Source of the DNA: an uncultured bacterium
GTDB lineage: Bacteria; Bacteroidota; Ignavibacteria; Ignavibacteriales; Melioribacteraceae
NCBI GenBank assembly: GCA_937936675.1
Contig: CALDDL010000054.1
Span: forward strand, 1-54,277
Length of the DNA: 54,277 nucleotides
Direction of reading: 5' to 3'
Each line of letters starts with the position of its first letter. The stretch's first letter is position 1. Shown here in pieces: positions 8,549 to 17,976 of the stretch. A program made the position numbers and the translations under genes. The notes beneath the pieces were generated by a model. The model did not search any database and was not told the origin of the DNA. It saw only the letters and a program-made list of their open reading frames with translations.

Positions 8549-10585
8549 TTAAATATCTCCGCCAACTGTTTTGGCAATTACTAATGATGTAATAGTTTTT
8601 GCATTAAGATTAATTAATAATTTTCTAACTTCTTTTATAGTAGCTCCGCTATCCCAAATATCATCAAAAATAATAATTGATTTATTGTCGATTTCTGAAG
8701 GTTGTTCATACTTAAATACATTTCGAACGTTGTCTTTTTTCAAATCGATATTTTTAAATACTTTTTGGGGGTTTGTGTGTTTTGTTTTTTGCAATTTATG
8801 TGTAATCGGAATCTTTAATGCTTCTCCCAGTTTTATAACAAAATTTTTCACCAGTTCCCCTGATTCTGTTGGTGGAATATAGCAAATGTAATCATATTTT
8901 TGCGTTCCATATTTTTTTCTGAATGCTTTTAAAGTTAATTCTAATAAATAATCGGGGAAATCACCGCCGTTTTCGTATTTACATTTATGAATAGTTTTAC
9001 CGACATTTGTATCTCCATAATATGAAGCAGCAACTCCAATACTAATTCCCACATTATTTTCTTTAATAATTAATTCAGGAAAATTAGATTCTCTGAATTC
9101 TTCTAATTTTGTTTCAATTTCTTTATTGCCTTTAAAAATACGTTTATTATAATTCGTGTTATCACAATTTTTCAAACCATTTATATTCGTATCGCCTAAG
9201 TAACTACAAAGATAATCCATTCTTGAATTTTTTGTATTGACATAACAAATCATATCTTCTAATTCCTTTAATTTTTTTTCTCTTAATTTCCGGAATATTT
9301 CAGAATTAAGAGGAGGAGCGTTATGCTGATACTGATATTTTTTCTTTCCTTGATTATTAACTTCTTTAATTATTTTTTGATCGATTAAATCAGCTTTAAT
9401 GACATTAATTTTATTTTTATTAAGGTTTGTTTTTTTATATAGTTCTGTTTGTGATAGCAATTCATTTTTTAAAGTAGTAATTACGTTTTCGTATTCCGCA
9501 ATCGAGGGTCTTGAACCTTCAATAAAAGCTAGTTGAAGTTTAGAATCTTCAAAAATATTCCTATCATCTTTCGTCGAATTGAAAAAGAGAATAATATTTG
9601 CCGGTTTCCCATCACGACCGGCTCTTCCAATTTCTTGATAATAATGGATAGGTGATGCAGGAATTTGTGTGTGAATAATAAATCTGATATCCGGCTTATC
9701 AATTCCCATCCCCAATGCATTAGTAGTTACAACACATTTCCATCTATTATTCATTAATCCCAATTCAATCTCTTTTCTTTCCGCAGCTTCCAATCTGGCA
9801 TTATATCTAATACAACTGATATTCATAAAATTTAACCAATTTGAATAAACTTCTGTATTGATTCTGGTTCCGGTATAAATTATTCCATTCCCTTCGATTT
9901 TATTTAACTTTTCTGCGAGCCAAATTAATTTTTCGTCCTCTGATCTTACTTCAATTACAAAGAGATTGAAATTCTCTCTCATTAAATTTCCACGTATTGT
10001 AGTTACGTTATTTCCAATTTGAGTCTGAACATCCGCTTCAACTATTTTTGTAGCGGTAGCAGTGGTTGCTAAGACCGGGAGACCTTTAGGAAGAAGTTCT
10101 ACTAAATTTATTATTCTTCTAAACGATGGACGAAAATCATGTCCCCATATAGATATTGTATGGGCTTCATCAATAACAATCATTGATAATTTCATACTAC
10201 GTGTTGCTTCAATCCATTCTTGGTTTTCTTGCCTTTCGGGAGCGATATAAAGTATTTTTATTTTTCCGGCTAAAGCCTCTTGAATAACAGTTTTATTTTC
10301 TTCCGGAGATTGCTCCGAATTAATAAATCTTGACTGAATTCCTTTTTCATTCAAACTTCGAACCTGATCGCGCATTAATGCTATAAGTGGCGAGAAGATA
10401 ATCGTTAATCCCTCAAAAATGATTGCAGGAAATTGGTAACAAAGTGATTTACCAAAACCCGTTTTTTCAATTAAAAGTACTCTATTGCCCTTTAATAAAA
10501 GGTCGATTGTTTTCCACTGTTCATCATAAAATTTTTCAAAACCAAAAATTGATTTTAATTTAATTTCTGCTTCTTTACGAGTCAT
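8549..10585 (-). CDS. RecQ-type helicase fused to a ComF-like phosphoribosyltransferase
   Basis: A 678-aa two-part protein. Residues 1-340 are a RecQ superfamily-2 helicase: Walker A TGFGKS (42-47), SPLIALMRDQV (65-75), DEAH (139-142), the aromatic loop WGHDFRPSF (147-155), ATTATAT, TTNALGMGIDKPD (287-299) and EIGRAGRDG (318-326). The RecQ zinc region (446-477) keeps only one of the four usual ligands (NCDN), although two other cysteines are nearby. Residues about 515-675 are a type-I PRTase of ComFC style: Y-rich start, IPPTESGE (570-577), TNPQKVF...NVRNVF and the PRPP loop IIIFDDIWDSGATI (637-650). This mirrors the separate ComFA helicase and ComFC PRTase of competence, but with RecQ as the motor. 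It is first in an operon with the DprA-like gene. Sampled DNA is very AT-rich (9361-9420 has 10 G/C in 60). Confidence 0.9.
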   Translation of the reverse strand: MTRKEAEIKLKSIFGFEKFYDEQWKTIDLLLKGNRVLLIEKTGFGKSLCYQFPAIIFEGLTIIFSPLIALMRDQVRSLNEKGIQSRFINSEQSPEENKTVIQEALAGKIKILYIAPERQENQEWIEATRSMKLSMIVIDEAHTISIWGHDFRPSFRRIINLVELLPKGLPVLATTATATKIVEADVQTQIGNNVTTIRGNLMRENFNLFVIEVRSEDEKLIWLAEKLNKIEGNGIIYTGTRINTEVYSNWLNFMNISCIRYNARLEAAERKEIELGLMNNRWKCVVTTNALGMGIDKPDIRFIIHTQIPASPIHYYQEIGRAGRDGKPANIILFFNSTKDDRNIFEDSKLQLAFIEGSRPSIAEYENVITTLKNELLSQTELYKKTNLNKNKINVIKADLIDQKIIKEVNNQGKKKYQYQHNAPPLNSEIFRKLREKKLKELEDMICYVNTKNSRMDYLCSYLGDTNINGLKNCDNTNYNKRIFKGNKEIETKLEEFRESNFPELIIKENNVGISIGVAASYYGDTNVGKTIHKCKYENGGDFPDYLLELTLKAFRKKYGTQKYDYICYIPPTESGELVKNFVIKLGEALKIPITHKLQKTKHTNPQKVFKNIDLKKDNVRNVFKYEQPSEIDNKSIIIFDDIWDSGATIKEVRKLLINLNAKTITSLVIAKTVGGDI

Positions 10586-10669
10586 ATTATTTCTGCGCTA
10601 TAAAAACAAACGAATAATTGATTGAGATACTAATATGTTTATTAAATTTATTCTTCGATCTAATTATTA

Positions 10670-12352
10670 TCACTTCACAAATTGGTCGGCGTAATATTTT
10701 GCCGTGAGTTTTTCGCCTGTTGCTTTTTCTATCATTTCATTCCATGGATATTTTGCTCCATGCTTGAAATAATTTTCCATTAAATAATTGCCTACATCTT
10801 CCGAATTATTAAAACTTGCATCCGCCACGTTTTCATTAAAAAGAACATCTTTATTTATATAATGGAAAAGTTGCGAAGCGAGAAGCTCGCCGAGCATATA
10901 ATTATGATAGTAAGCCGGATAAAGGGCAACATGAATTTTTGATGCCCAGTCGGGATTGTCTCTTCCTTCCGGTTTTTTTATCATCTGATATTTTTCTACT
11001 AATTGCCACCATAATGCATTCAAATCTTGATCGGGATTTTCGTACATGCTTTTTTCAAATCGATACATTACTTGCACCCAGCGTGAAAACGTAAGCTGTT
11101 CGAGTTTTAGCGCATTAAAACTTTCAGCGGCTATTTTTTCTTTTTCTTCTCTTGAAATACCGATTACGTCATAAATCCATTGAGGCGAAGAAGCCATTCT
11201 TCCGAATAGCATAGCAATAGCTTCAGTTGTAAAAGTGTGAGCCGGAGTACGAAGAGACCAAGGTAATTCTTCCGGTAAATACTTGTCATAAACCGCATGC
11301 CCAAATTCGTGCATCATTGTTCCCATCCATCTATAATTGGGCTTAACGTTGCATACTACTCTTACATCAGCGAGGCGATCGATATTAGTGCAATAAGCGT
11401 GCTGATACTTTCCCTCTTTTTCATAAAGATCACTATTCTTTATTAAGTCATCAATATTAAGTCCAAGCCCATCATAATACTTCCGTGTAATCTCTACTAT
11501 ATCTTTATTCTTATAGTAAGCATCGAAATCGACATCATAAATTTTTGGTCCCTGCTGAAAAAACTTATCCTGATAATGCCATGGCATTAATTTATCTTTT
11601 GGAACGTTTAGTTTTTTTGATAAATAGTCATCGATTCTCGATTTAAGTTGAGTAAATTCATTTCGCGTAAGTGAATCGAGTTCATCGAATAATTTTTCAA
11701 TTTCTTCTGCGTTCTGTTCACTTAGAGTAAGACTCATTTGATGATAATTTTTATAACCAAGTTTAATGGCCGCCTCGTTTCTGAGTTTAACTAATTTTAT
11801 TATATCGGGAGCAACTTCGGCACCGATCTGTTTACTTGCCTTCCATGCTTTTTCTAGCTCGGTTGAATTTTTTGATGTCTCTAAAATTTCATCTATCTCG
11901 TTATCGGTATATTTTTTTCCGTTGAACTCTGCTCTATAAGTAGAAAATTTATTTTCCACTTTTGAAGAGAGATTAACTATCTCCTCAAGAAGTTTTTCGT
12001 CCAATTGATTCGCGGCATAAGAATTATAAATTACATCGAGTTGACGTTTTAATAACGGTTCTTTTATTTCGCCCGATTTTTTGAAATTTTTAAGTTTTTC
12101 AAATGCTTCTTTATCGGAATAAAATTTCGTTAGTTCGAGTCTAAAATCCGCAGCTTTTTTATAGTCTTCCTCTTTACCGCTAATTGAAGCATCGAAATCG
12201 GCTAAAGCTGATTCTTTAGAAAGTGGTATCACTTTTGATTCGTAGTCCTTAAGGAATGATGCAAATTCTTTTTCCATTAAATTCTCCTTTTGGCAGGCGG
12301 CTATTATTAAAAAAATAGCTGCAAATAAAATTGATTTAAAAATAATTTTCAT
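10670..12352 (-). CDS. M2-family (peptidyl-dipeptidase A type) metallopeptidase lipoprotein
   Basis: A 560-aa lipoprotein with signal and lipobox (FLIIAAC, Cys20). The zinc site is HEFGH (348-352) in MMHEFGHAVYDKY, with the third ligand probably Glu377 in FTTEAIAML. The general layout, an all-helical gluzincin with an N-terminal helical lid and the SGKEEDYKKAA/NEAAIKLGY segments, fits bacterial M2 (ACE-like) dipeptidyl carboxypeptidases rather than M3. It would trim dipeptides from peptide C-termini on the outer face of the inner membrane or in the periplasm. It has its own upstream gap and sits between the helicase module and a PLP decarboxylase on the same strand. The metallopeptidase call is firm; the M2 versus M3 assignment is a judgement. 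Confidence 0.8.
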   Translation of the reverse strand: MKIIFKSILFAAIFLIIAACQKENLMEKEFASFLKDYESKVIPLSKESALADFDASISGKEEDYKKAADFRLELTKFYSDKEAFEKLKNFKKSGEIKEPLLKRQLDVIYNSYAANQLDEKLLEEIVNLSSKVENKFSTYRAEFNGKKYTDNEIDEILETSKNSTELEKAWKASKQIGAEVAPDIIKLVKLRNEAAIKLGYKNYHQMSLTLSEQNAEEIEKLFDELDSLTRNEFTQLKSRIDDYLSKKLNVPKDKLMPWHYQDKFFQQGPKIYDVDFDAYYKNKDIVEITRKYYDGLGLNIDDLIKNSDLYEKEGKYQHAYCTNIDRLADVRVVCNVKPNYRWMGTMMHEFGHAVYDKYLPEELPWSLRTPAHTFTTEAIAMLFGRMASSPQWIYDVIGISREEKEKIAAESFNALKLEQLTFSRWVQVMYRFEKSMYENPDQDLNALWWQLVEKYQMIKKPEGRDNPDWASKIHVALYPAYYHNYMLGELLASQLFHYINKDVLFNENVADASFNNSEDVGNYLMENYFKHGAKYPWNEMIEKATGEKLTAKYYADQFVK

Positions 12353-12393
12353 TTCCGCTAATCCATAAATTTTTTAGTAATGATGATTAATTA

Positions 12394-13854
12394 TTAATTA
12401 CTACACAACATATAATGTCTTTTAATTATTTCCCATGCATTCAAAACATGCTTTTCTTCCGTCCTAATTCCCGAAACTACTAGACGTAAAATATACTTTC
12501 CGTTAATTTTTGTATGTGAGAGAAATAGTTCACCTGAATTATTAATTGAGTTAATCATACTATCATTGAATATATTTAGTTCCTTATCGTTCATACCGTT
12601 TGGCTTTCCACGGAAACAGATAGTGCTTAATGTAACGGGAGCCATTAGTTCAAAACGATCGTCCTCAGAAACAAATTTTTCAAATAGTTTACCGAGACGA
12701 AGATGTTCTTTATAAATTTCAATATATCCTTCCTTGCCATAATAACGCAAAACAAACCAAAGTTTAAGAGAACGAAATCTTCTTCCTAATTGAACACCGT
12801 AATCCATTAGGTTTTCTACTTCTGAATCTTCTTTTGTTTTAAGATATTCGGGCACAATACTAAATGCTTTTTTGAGCAAGTCGGGATTCTTAGTATAAAA
12901 CAAACTGCAATCCATTGGAACGAAACCCCATTTATGCGGATTAATAACGATAGAATCTGCTTTATCAACTCCATTAAGTAGGTATTCATAACCCGGCACC
13001 ATTGCAATTACACCCGCATGTGCTGCATCTATATGAAGCCATAACTCGTACTTTTTACAAATCTCAGCGATCTCTTTTACCGGATCAATGCTTGTAACGG
13101 AAGTTGTTCCAACTGTTGCAACCACACAGAACGGCTTATTTCCGGCAGTGATATCCTCTTGAATTGCTTTTTCGAGTTCGGACGGAATCATTCTAAATTG
13201 TTCATCAGTTGCAATTTTGCGAGTACCTTCTAGACCCAGACCTAAAGTGAGAACTCCTTTTTCAACAGATGAATGCGCATATTCAGAAGTGTATAAACGG
13301 AGCGGAGGCACACCGCTGCCTACTAATCCTTTTTCTCTAATCTCATATCCCGATATATTTTCGCGGGCATTAGCTATTGCATGCATTGTACTGATTGAAG
13401 CGGTATCATAAATAATCCCCCAAAAATCTTTAGACAAACCAACTGCTTCTCTGAACCAATTGGTAGTTACTCTTTCGAGTTCGCTTATTGCGGGAGAAGA
13501 TTTCCAAAGCATTCCATTTGCATTCAATGCGCCGCTGATTAATTCGCCGAATATTCCCGGTGCTGTGGAAGTGGAATTAAAATACGCCATAAAATTTGGA
13601 TGCTGCCAATGTGTAATTCCGGGTAATATTTTTTCTTGAAAATCGGTAAAGATTTTATCGAACGATTCCCCTTTATCGGGCATCGAATCCGGCAATTCTT
13701 TTTTTATTTCTCCGGGCTTAACTTCCGGTAGAACACGAAATTTTTCTATTCCTGATAAATATTCATCTACCCATTCAATTATCTCATTACCATATTTCTT
13801 AAATTCTTTGGAGGGCATATCGGTGATTCTATTTTTGGATTTTTCGTTTTCCAT
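12394..13854 (-). CDS. PLP-dependent aromatic-L-amino-acid-type decarboxylase
   Basis: A 486-aa group II PLP decarboxylase. Signature segments are HWQHPNFMAYF (82-92), NGMLWKSSPAISELE (113-127), the cofactor-stacking His194 in SEYAHSS, LHIDAAHAG with Asp276, and the Schiff-base Lys308 in INPHKWGF. The pattern fits the DDC/tyrosine decarboxylase branch rather than glutamate decarboxylase, so the substrate is probably an aromatic amino acid, giving an amine and CO2. It is cytosolic. It starts 110 bp from the divergent trkH gene and precedes the M2 peptidase by 41 bp, so the two could be co-transcribed. The exact substrate cannot be decided from the sequence. Confidence 0.88.
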   Translation of the reverse strand: MENEKSKNRITDMPSKEFKKYGNEIIEWVDEYLSGIEKFRVLPEVKPGEIKKELPDSMPDKGESFDKIFTDFQEKILPGITHWQHPNFMAYFNSTSTAPGIFGELISGALNANGMLWKSSPAISELERVTTNWFREAVGLSKDFWGIIYDTASISTMHAIANARENISGYEIREKGLVGSGVPPLRLYTSEYAHSSVEKGVLTLGLGLEGTRKIATDEQFRMIPSELEKAIQEDITAGNKPFCVVATVGTTSVTSIDPVKEIAEICKKYELWLHIDAAHAGVIAMVPGYEYLLNGVDKADSIVINPHKWGFVPMDCSLFYTKNPDLLKKAFSIVPEYLKTKEDSEVENLMDYGVQLGRRFRSLKLWFVLRYYGKEGYIEIYKEHLRLGKLFEKFVSEDDRFELMAPVTLSTICFRGKPNGMNDKELNIFNDSMINSINNSGELFLSHTKINGKYILRLVVSGIRTEEKHVLNAWEIIKRHYMLCSN

Positions 13855-13929
13855 TTAATCTTTTCCCAAATATTGAATAAATAAAAATAACAAAAACGAA
13901 AGGAAATATGAGTTAGAATTTAAGCTCAC

Positions 13930-13963
13930 TTTGATGAATAAAAATAAATACACTATATTTTTG
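13930..13963 (+). promoter_or_regulatory. Bacteroidota-type promoter before trkH
   Basis: TTTG at 13930-13933 and TATTTTTG at 13956-13963 (TAnnTTTG form) are 22 nt apart. The predicted start of transcription falls almost on the ATG at 13965, which lacks a Shine-Dalgarno, so the mRNA would be nearly leaderless or the true start is slightly downstream. Confidence 0.35.
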
Positions 13964-13964
13964 T

Positions 13965-15404
13965 ATGCGATTTAATGTTGTATTCAGATATATCGGAATG
14001 GTGCTTTTGCTAAATTCCATTTTTCTATTCATCTCCACCGGAGTAGCAGTATATTACGGCGATGGTGCTGTACCGCAGTTACTTTTTAGCGCACTATTGT
14101 GTACCCTTTCGGGTATTATTCCATTAATTTTCGTACCAAATACGGCGGAAATTAGTAATTCGGAAGGAATGATGATAGTCGTGGGTTCGTGGATGCTTGC
14201 CTGTATTCTTGGAGCTGCACCTTATGCTTTATGGGGAAGAGAATTTACTCTCAGTAATGCGCTTTTTGAATCTGTTTCTGGATTTACTACCACAGGAGCA
14301 ACGGTTGTAAGTAATATCGAGGCACTTCCGCACGGAATACTTTTCTGGCGGGCATCGACACATTGGATCGGTGGAGTTGGAATTATAGTTTTTATTTTAT
14401 CCGTTCTTCCTTCGATGGGGGGAGCTTCTTTAGTGCTATATAGAAGCGAAATGTCCCCTGCCGCACTAAGGCAATTCAAAATGAGAGCAAAGGAAGCAGT
14501 AAGAGTAATTGCGAGCGTTTATGTAGTATTAACTTTTTTAGAAACATTAGCATTAATGATCTGCGGACTTTCGCTTTTTGATGCAATCACACATTCATTT
14601 GCTACAATAGCTACCGGTGGATTTTCTACAAAAAATTTATCTGTCGCCTCTTTTAATAATCCCGCCGCAGAAGTAGTAATAATGATCTTTATGTTTATTG
14701 CGGGTATGAATTTTGGGCTTCTTTTTGCAATAACTATCGGAAATTTTTCCGCTATTAAATATTCTGAAGTATTAAAATATTATTTCTTTGCCAATATCAT
14801 CGGCATCCTAATAGTTGCTTTTGATCTGTATGGTTCTCAATACGATTCATTTATACAATCATTGCGCTATGCTTCATTTCAGGTGTTATCGCTTGGCACA
14901 TCCACGGGATTCGCATCTGCGGATTCTTCGGTGTGGTCTCCATTTGCGCAGATGATACTAATCTATTTTACACTTCAATGCGCATGTGCCGGTTCCACAT
15001 CAGGTGGAATTAAGACCGATAGAATTGTGATTCTATATAAATCGATTGTAAGAAAAATAAAGCATATCATTTATCCAAATGCGGTTTTCCATATTTCGGT
15101 AGATAAGATAAAAGTTACGGATGTGGCTCTTGAAATGAATCTTATTTATATACTTCTTTATCTTGGAATCGTATTTATTTCGACATTATTTTTAACCGGT
15201 TTTGGTTTAGATGTGGTATCGGCATTTTCAGGTTCTGCGGCATGTATGGGTAATGCCGGTCCCGGACTTGGATCGGTCGGTTCATTCGAAAATTATAAAC
15301 ATCTTACACATGCCGGTAAAGTCGTACTTAGTATCGTCATGCTTCTTGGCCGTCTTGAGATCTATGGAATCTTGATTCTATTCTCTAAAAAAATGTGGAA
15401 ATAA
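13965..15404 (+). CDS. trkH: TrkH/KtrB-family potassium uptake protein
   Basis: A 479-aa multi-pass inner-membrane protein with the four pseudo-repeated membrane-pore-membrane units of the SKT family. The selectivity-filter segments are visible in each unit: SGFTTTGATVV, ATIATGGFSTKN, LGTSTGFASAD and ACMGNAGPGLGSVG, each with the conserved glycine. It forms the K+ translocating subunit and needs a TrkA/KtrA-type nucleotide-binding partner, which is not encoded beside it. The ATG at 13965 has no clear ribosome-binding site; Met12 is an alternative. It diverges from the decarboxylase gene and stands alone. Confidence 0.93.
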   Translation: MRFNVVFRYIGMVLLLNSIFLFISTGVAVYYGDGAVPQLLFSALLCTLSGIIPLIFVPNTAEISNSEGMMIVVGSWMLACILGAAPYALWGREFTLSNALFESVSGFTTTGATVVSNIEALPHGILFWRASTHWIGGVGIIVFILSVLPSMGGASLVLYRSEMSPAALRQFKMRAKEAVRVIASVYVVLTFLETLALMICGLSLFDAITHSFATIATGGFSTKNLSVASFNNPAAEVVIMIFMFIAGMNFGLLFAITIGNFSAIKYSEVLKYYFFANIIGILIVAFDLYGSQYDSFIQSLRYASFQVLSLGTSTGFASADSSVWSPFAQMILIYFTLQCACAGSTSGGIKTDRIVILYKSIVRKIKHIIYPNAVFHISVDKIKVTDVALEMNLIYILLYLGIVFISTLFLTGFGLDVVSAFSGSAACMGNAGPGLGSVGSFENYKHLTHAGKVVLSIVMLLGRLEIYGILILFSKKMWK

Positions 15405-15507
15405 CAGCTATTTAGTACATCATTTCTTATTTTAAGGATTAAATTTCTTTATCATTTCCCCAATTTAAATAAAGGGGAGAAATACAATTATAATTACGGA
15501 AAAATTT

Positions 15508-17196
15508 ATGCGTTTAAGTAAATACTTTGTGCCTACATTAAAGGAAGTACCTGCAGAGGCAGTAATACCAAGTCATATCCTAATGATCCGCTCCGGATTG
15601 GTGCGCCAGCTCTCAGCGGGGATCTATTCTTTTCTTCCGCTCGGATATCTTGTAATAAGAAAAATCTCTGAAATCATCCGAGAAGAACAAAATGCAATTG
15701 GCGGACAGGAATTTCATTTTCCGGCACTTAATCCAAAAGAGATTTGGGAAGCTACCGGAAGAGTGGAAGCATTCGGCGATACACTTTTCCATCTCAAAAA
15801 CCGTGATTATGTATTGGCTCCGACTCATGAAGAAATCGTTGCGTTCCACGCTAAAGGAGCCGTAACTTCATATAAAGATTTACCACAAATGTGGTATCAG
15901 ATACAAACAAAATTCCGAAACGAAGCTCGTCCAAGAAGCGGCGTAATTAGAGGAAGACAATTTTTAATGAAAGATGCTTATTCATTGGATGCTACTTTAG
16001 AGGGACTTGATAAATCATACAGCGCACAAGATAAAGCTTATAGAAAAATATTTGATCGATGCGGAATTAGGTATTTTGTTGTTGGAGCTTCGAGCGGTGC
16101 AATGGGTGGAAGCAAATCGGAAGAATTTATGGTGAAATCCGATGCAGGCGAAGATACGGTAGCTTATTGCGAAAAATGCGGCTACGCAGCTAATATCGAA
16201 GTCGCTCAATCCATTGTTGATCTTGCTATCAGAAATAAAGAAAGCAAAGAAATTTTTGAAATATCGACTCCCAATGTTCATAGTATTGATGAACTCGTGG
16301 ACTTTTTGAAAATTACAGAAGAAGAATGCGCTAAGAGCCGTGTATATATTCACGACGATAAACCGGTATTAGTTTTGATGCTCGGCAACGATGAAGTAAA
16401 TGAAACAAAATTAGGCAATGCACTCGGCGGTAACGTAAGACCTTGTCATCCCGATGAATTAAAAGAGATTACAGGCGCTGATGCCGGTTCTATTGGTCCA
16501 ATTGGATTCAATGGAAAGATTGTTGCTGATTTAAGATTGGTGAATGCTAATAATCTTTATTCGGGTGCTAATAAAAATGATTACCACGTAGGTGGAATAG
16601 ATGTAAAAAGAGACGTGCCTGAATTAAAATTTTTCGATCTTCGCTCTGCTCAATCTGGTGAGAAATGTACACGATGCGGCGAAAGTCTCGATGTCTTTAA
16701 GGCAATTGAACTAGGTCATATATTCAAGCTCGGCACCAAATATTCGGAAGCTCTCGGAGTTAATTTCCTTGATGAAGAGGGAAAAGAGAACCCAATTATT
16801 ATGGGTAGCTACGGTATTGGAGTCGAAAGAGTTTTTGCATGTTACATAGAGCAAAATTATGATGAAAATGGAATTATATGGGATAAGACTTTAGCTCCAT
16901 ATCAAGTTCAGTTGCTCGGACTAAATATGAAAAAAGAGATTGTAGTAAATAAAGCAGATGAATTATATGCGGGACTAACCTCTGCCGGTATTGAAGTCCT
17001 TTATGATGATAGAATTGATGCACAGGCAGGATTTAAGTTTAATGATGCCGATCTTCTCGGATTCCCGATTCAAGTGATCGTAGGCGAGAAAAATCTTAAA
17101 GAAGATATGGTAGAAATAAAGATCAGAAAAACAGGCGAACGATTTAAGGTGGCTTTTGGCGAAGTTATTGAGAAGGTAAAAGAGCTTTTAGCTTAA
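15508..17196 (+). CDS. proS: Prolyl-tRNA synthetase (bacterial type)
   Basis: A 562-aa class II synthetase. Motif 2 is seen at about 134-160 (TKFRNEARPRSGVIRGRQ), the bacterial editing insert follows at about 225-390, motif 3 is GSYGIGVERVFACYIEQN, and the C-terminal anticodon-binding domain covers roughly the last 100 residues (LAPYQVQLLG to the end). CEKCGYAAN and EKCTRCGE are the usual cysteine pairs around the insert. It charges tRNA-Pro in the cytosol. It is followed 10 bp later by an RsmI-like methylase and then by nfu, an operon-like run. Confidence 0.97.
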   Translation: MRLSKYFVPTLKEVPAEAVIPSHILMIRSGLVRQLSAGIYSFLPLGYLVIRKISEIIREEQNAIGGQEFHFPALNPKEIWEATGRVEAFGDTLFHLKNRDYVLAPTHEEIVAFHAKGAVTSYKDLPQMWYQIQTKFRNEARPRSGVIRGRQFLMKDAYSLDATLEGLDKSYSAQDKAYRKIFDRCGIRYFVVGASSGAMGGSKSEEFMVKSDAGEDTVAYCEKCGYAANIEVAQSIVDLAIRNKESKEIFEISTPNVHSIDELVDFLKITEEECAKSRVYIHDDKPVLVLMLGNDEVNETKLGNALGGNVRPCHPDELKEITGADAGSIGPIGFNGKIVADLRLVNANNLYSGANKNDYHVGGIDVKRDVPELKFFDLRSAQSGEKCTRCGESLDVFKAIELGHIFKLGTKYSEALGVNFLDEEGKENPIIMGSYGIGVERVFACYIEQNYDENGIIWDKTLAPYQVQLLGLNMKKEIVVNKADELYAGLTSAGIEVLYDDRIDAQAGFKFNDADLLGFPIQVIVGEKNLKEDMVEIKIRKTGERFKVAFGEVIEKVKELLA

Positions 17197-17206
17197 TGAT
17201 AATTAT

Positions 17207-17893
17207 ATGAGCGGTAATAACGGCACTATATTATATTTAGTATCTACACCCATTGGTAATCCTGATGATATCACCCTTCGCGCATTAAACGTACTAAGGG
17301 AAGTGCCATTTATTATCGTGGAAGAATATAAAGAGGCGCGCCGGCTATTATCTAAATATGATATTGAAAAAGAATTAATCTGTTTAAACGAACATAACGA
17401 ACAGGATGAGGCGGGCGAGATACTTGCAAAGGTAAAAATTGCAGGCTCGGCGGCACTTATCTCCGATTGTGGTACACCGTTATTTTCTGATCCCGGGAAA
17501 ACTCTCGTGAGTCTTGCAATTAATTCGCGAATAAAAATTGTCCCCGTTCCCGGAGCGAGTTCCCTTCTTCCTGCATTAATTGGTTCGGGATTTTTAATTG
17601 ATACTTTTTATTATTCGGGCTGGCTTTCACCTAAAAAAGATATTCGTCAAAGAGAACTCTCGCGCCTCAAAAATATAAAAGATCTTTTAGTGATAATGGA
17701 AACTCCTTATAGATTGGGAGCTTTAATAAAAGATGTAAGAAAAATTTTCGGAGACAAGACTCCTGCGGTAGTGGCTTTCGATCTCACACTGCCGGAAGAA
17801 AAGTATATACGAGGCAATTTGGAATATATTGATAATTATGTTCAGAAGGATAAACTCAAAGGGGAGTTCGTGCTTCTTATCAATAATAAATGA
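17207..17893 (+). CDS. RsmI-like SAM-dependent (tetrapyrrole methylase fold) methyltransferase
   Basis: A 228-aa member of the tetrapyrrole methylase fold. The start LYLVSTPIGNPDDITLRALN, SDCGTPLFSDPG, VPVPGASSLLPALIGSG and the FYYSGWLSPKK segment all match the RsmI family, which 2'-O-methylates C1402 of 16S rRNA. Differences from standard RsmI are EEYKEARRLLSKY in place of the usual EDTRxTxxLL, and a missing C-terminal tail (canonical proteins are about 270-290 aa). It is therefore either a short RsmI or a paralogue with another substrate. It lies 10 bp after proS and 83 bp before nfu. Confidence 0.8.
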   Translation: MSGNNGTILYLVSTPIGNPDDITLRALNVLREVPFIIVEEYKEARRLLSKYDIEKELICLNEHNEQDEAGEILAKVKIAGSAALISDCGTPLFSDPGKTLVSLAINSRIKIVPVPGASSLLPALIGSGFLIDTFYYSGWLSPKKDIRQRELSRLKNIKDLLVIMETPYRLGALIKDVRKIFGDKTPAVVAFDLTLPEEKYIRGNLEYIDNYVQKDKLKGEFVLLINNK

Positions 17894-17976
17894 CCTATAA
17901 TGCATTTGAGTTGATACTTGATTAAATTTGAGATAGATTAAATAAGTTTTAGAGTAACATTATAAAGGAGAAAATT

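Noticed and set aside
8571..8882. 103-codon plus-strand frame inside the RecQ-PRTase gene
   Set aside because: It is antisense to the well-conserved PRTase domain, has no recognisable motif and no ribosome-binding site.
16015..16353. 112-codon minus-strand frame within proS
   Set aside because: It is the complement of the conserved editing-domain part of proS and shows no independent signal.
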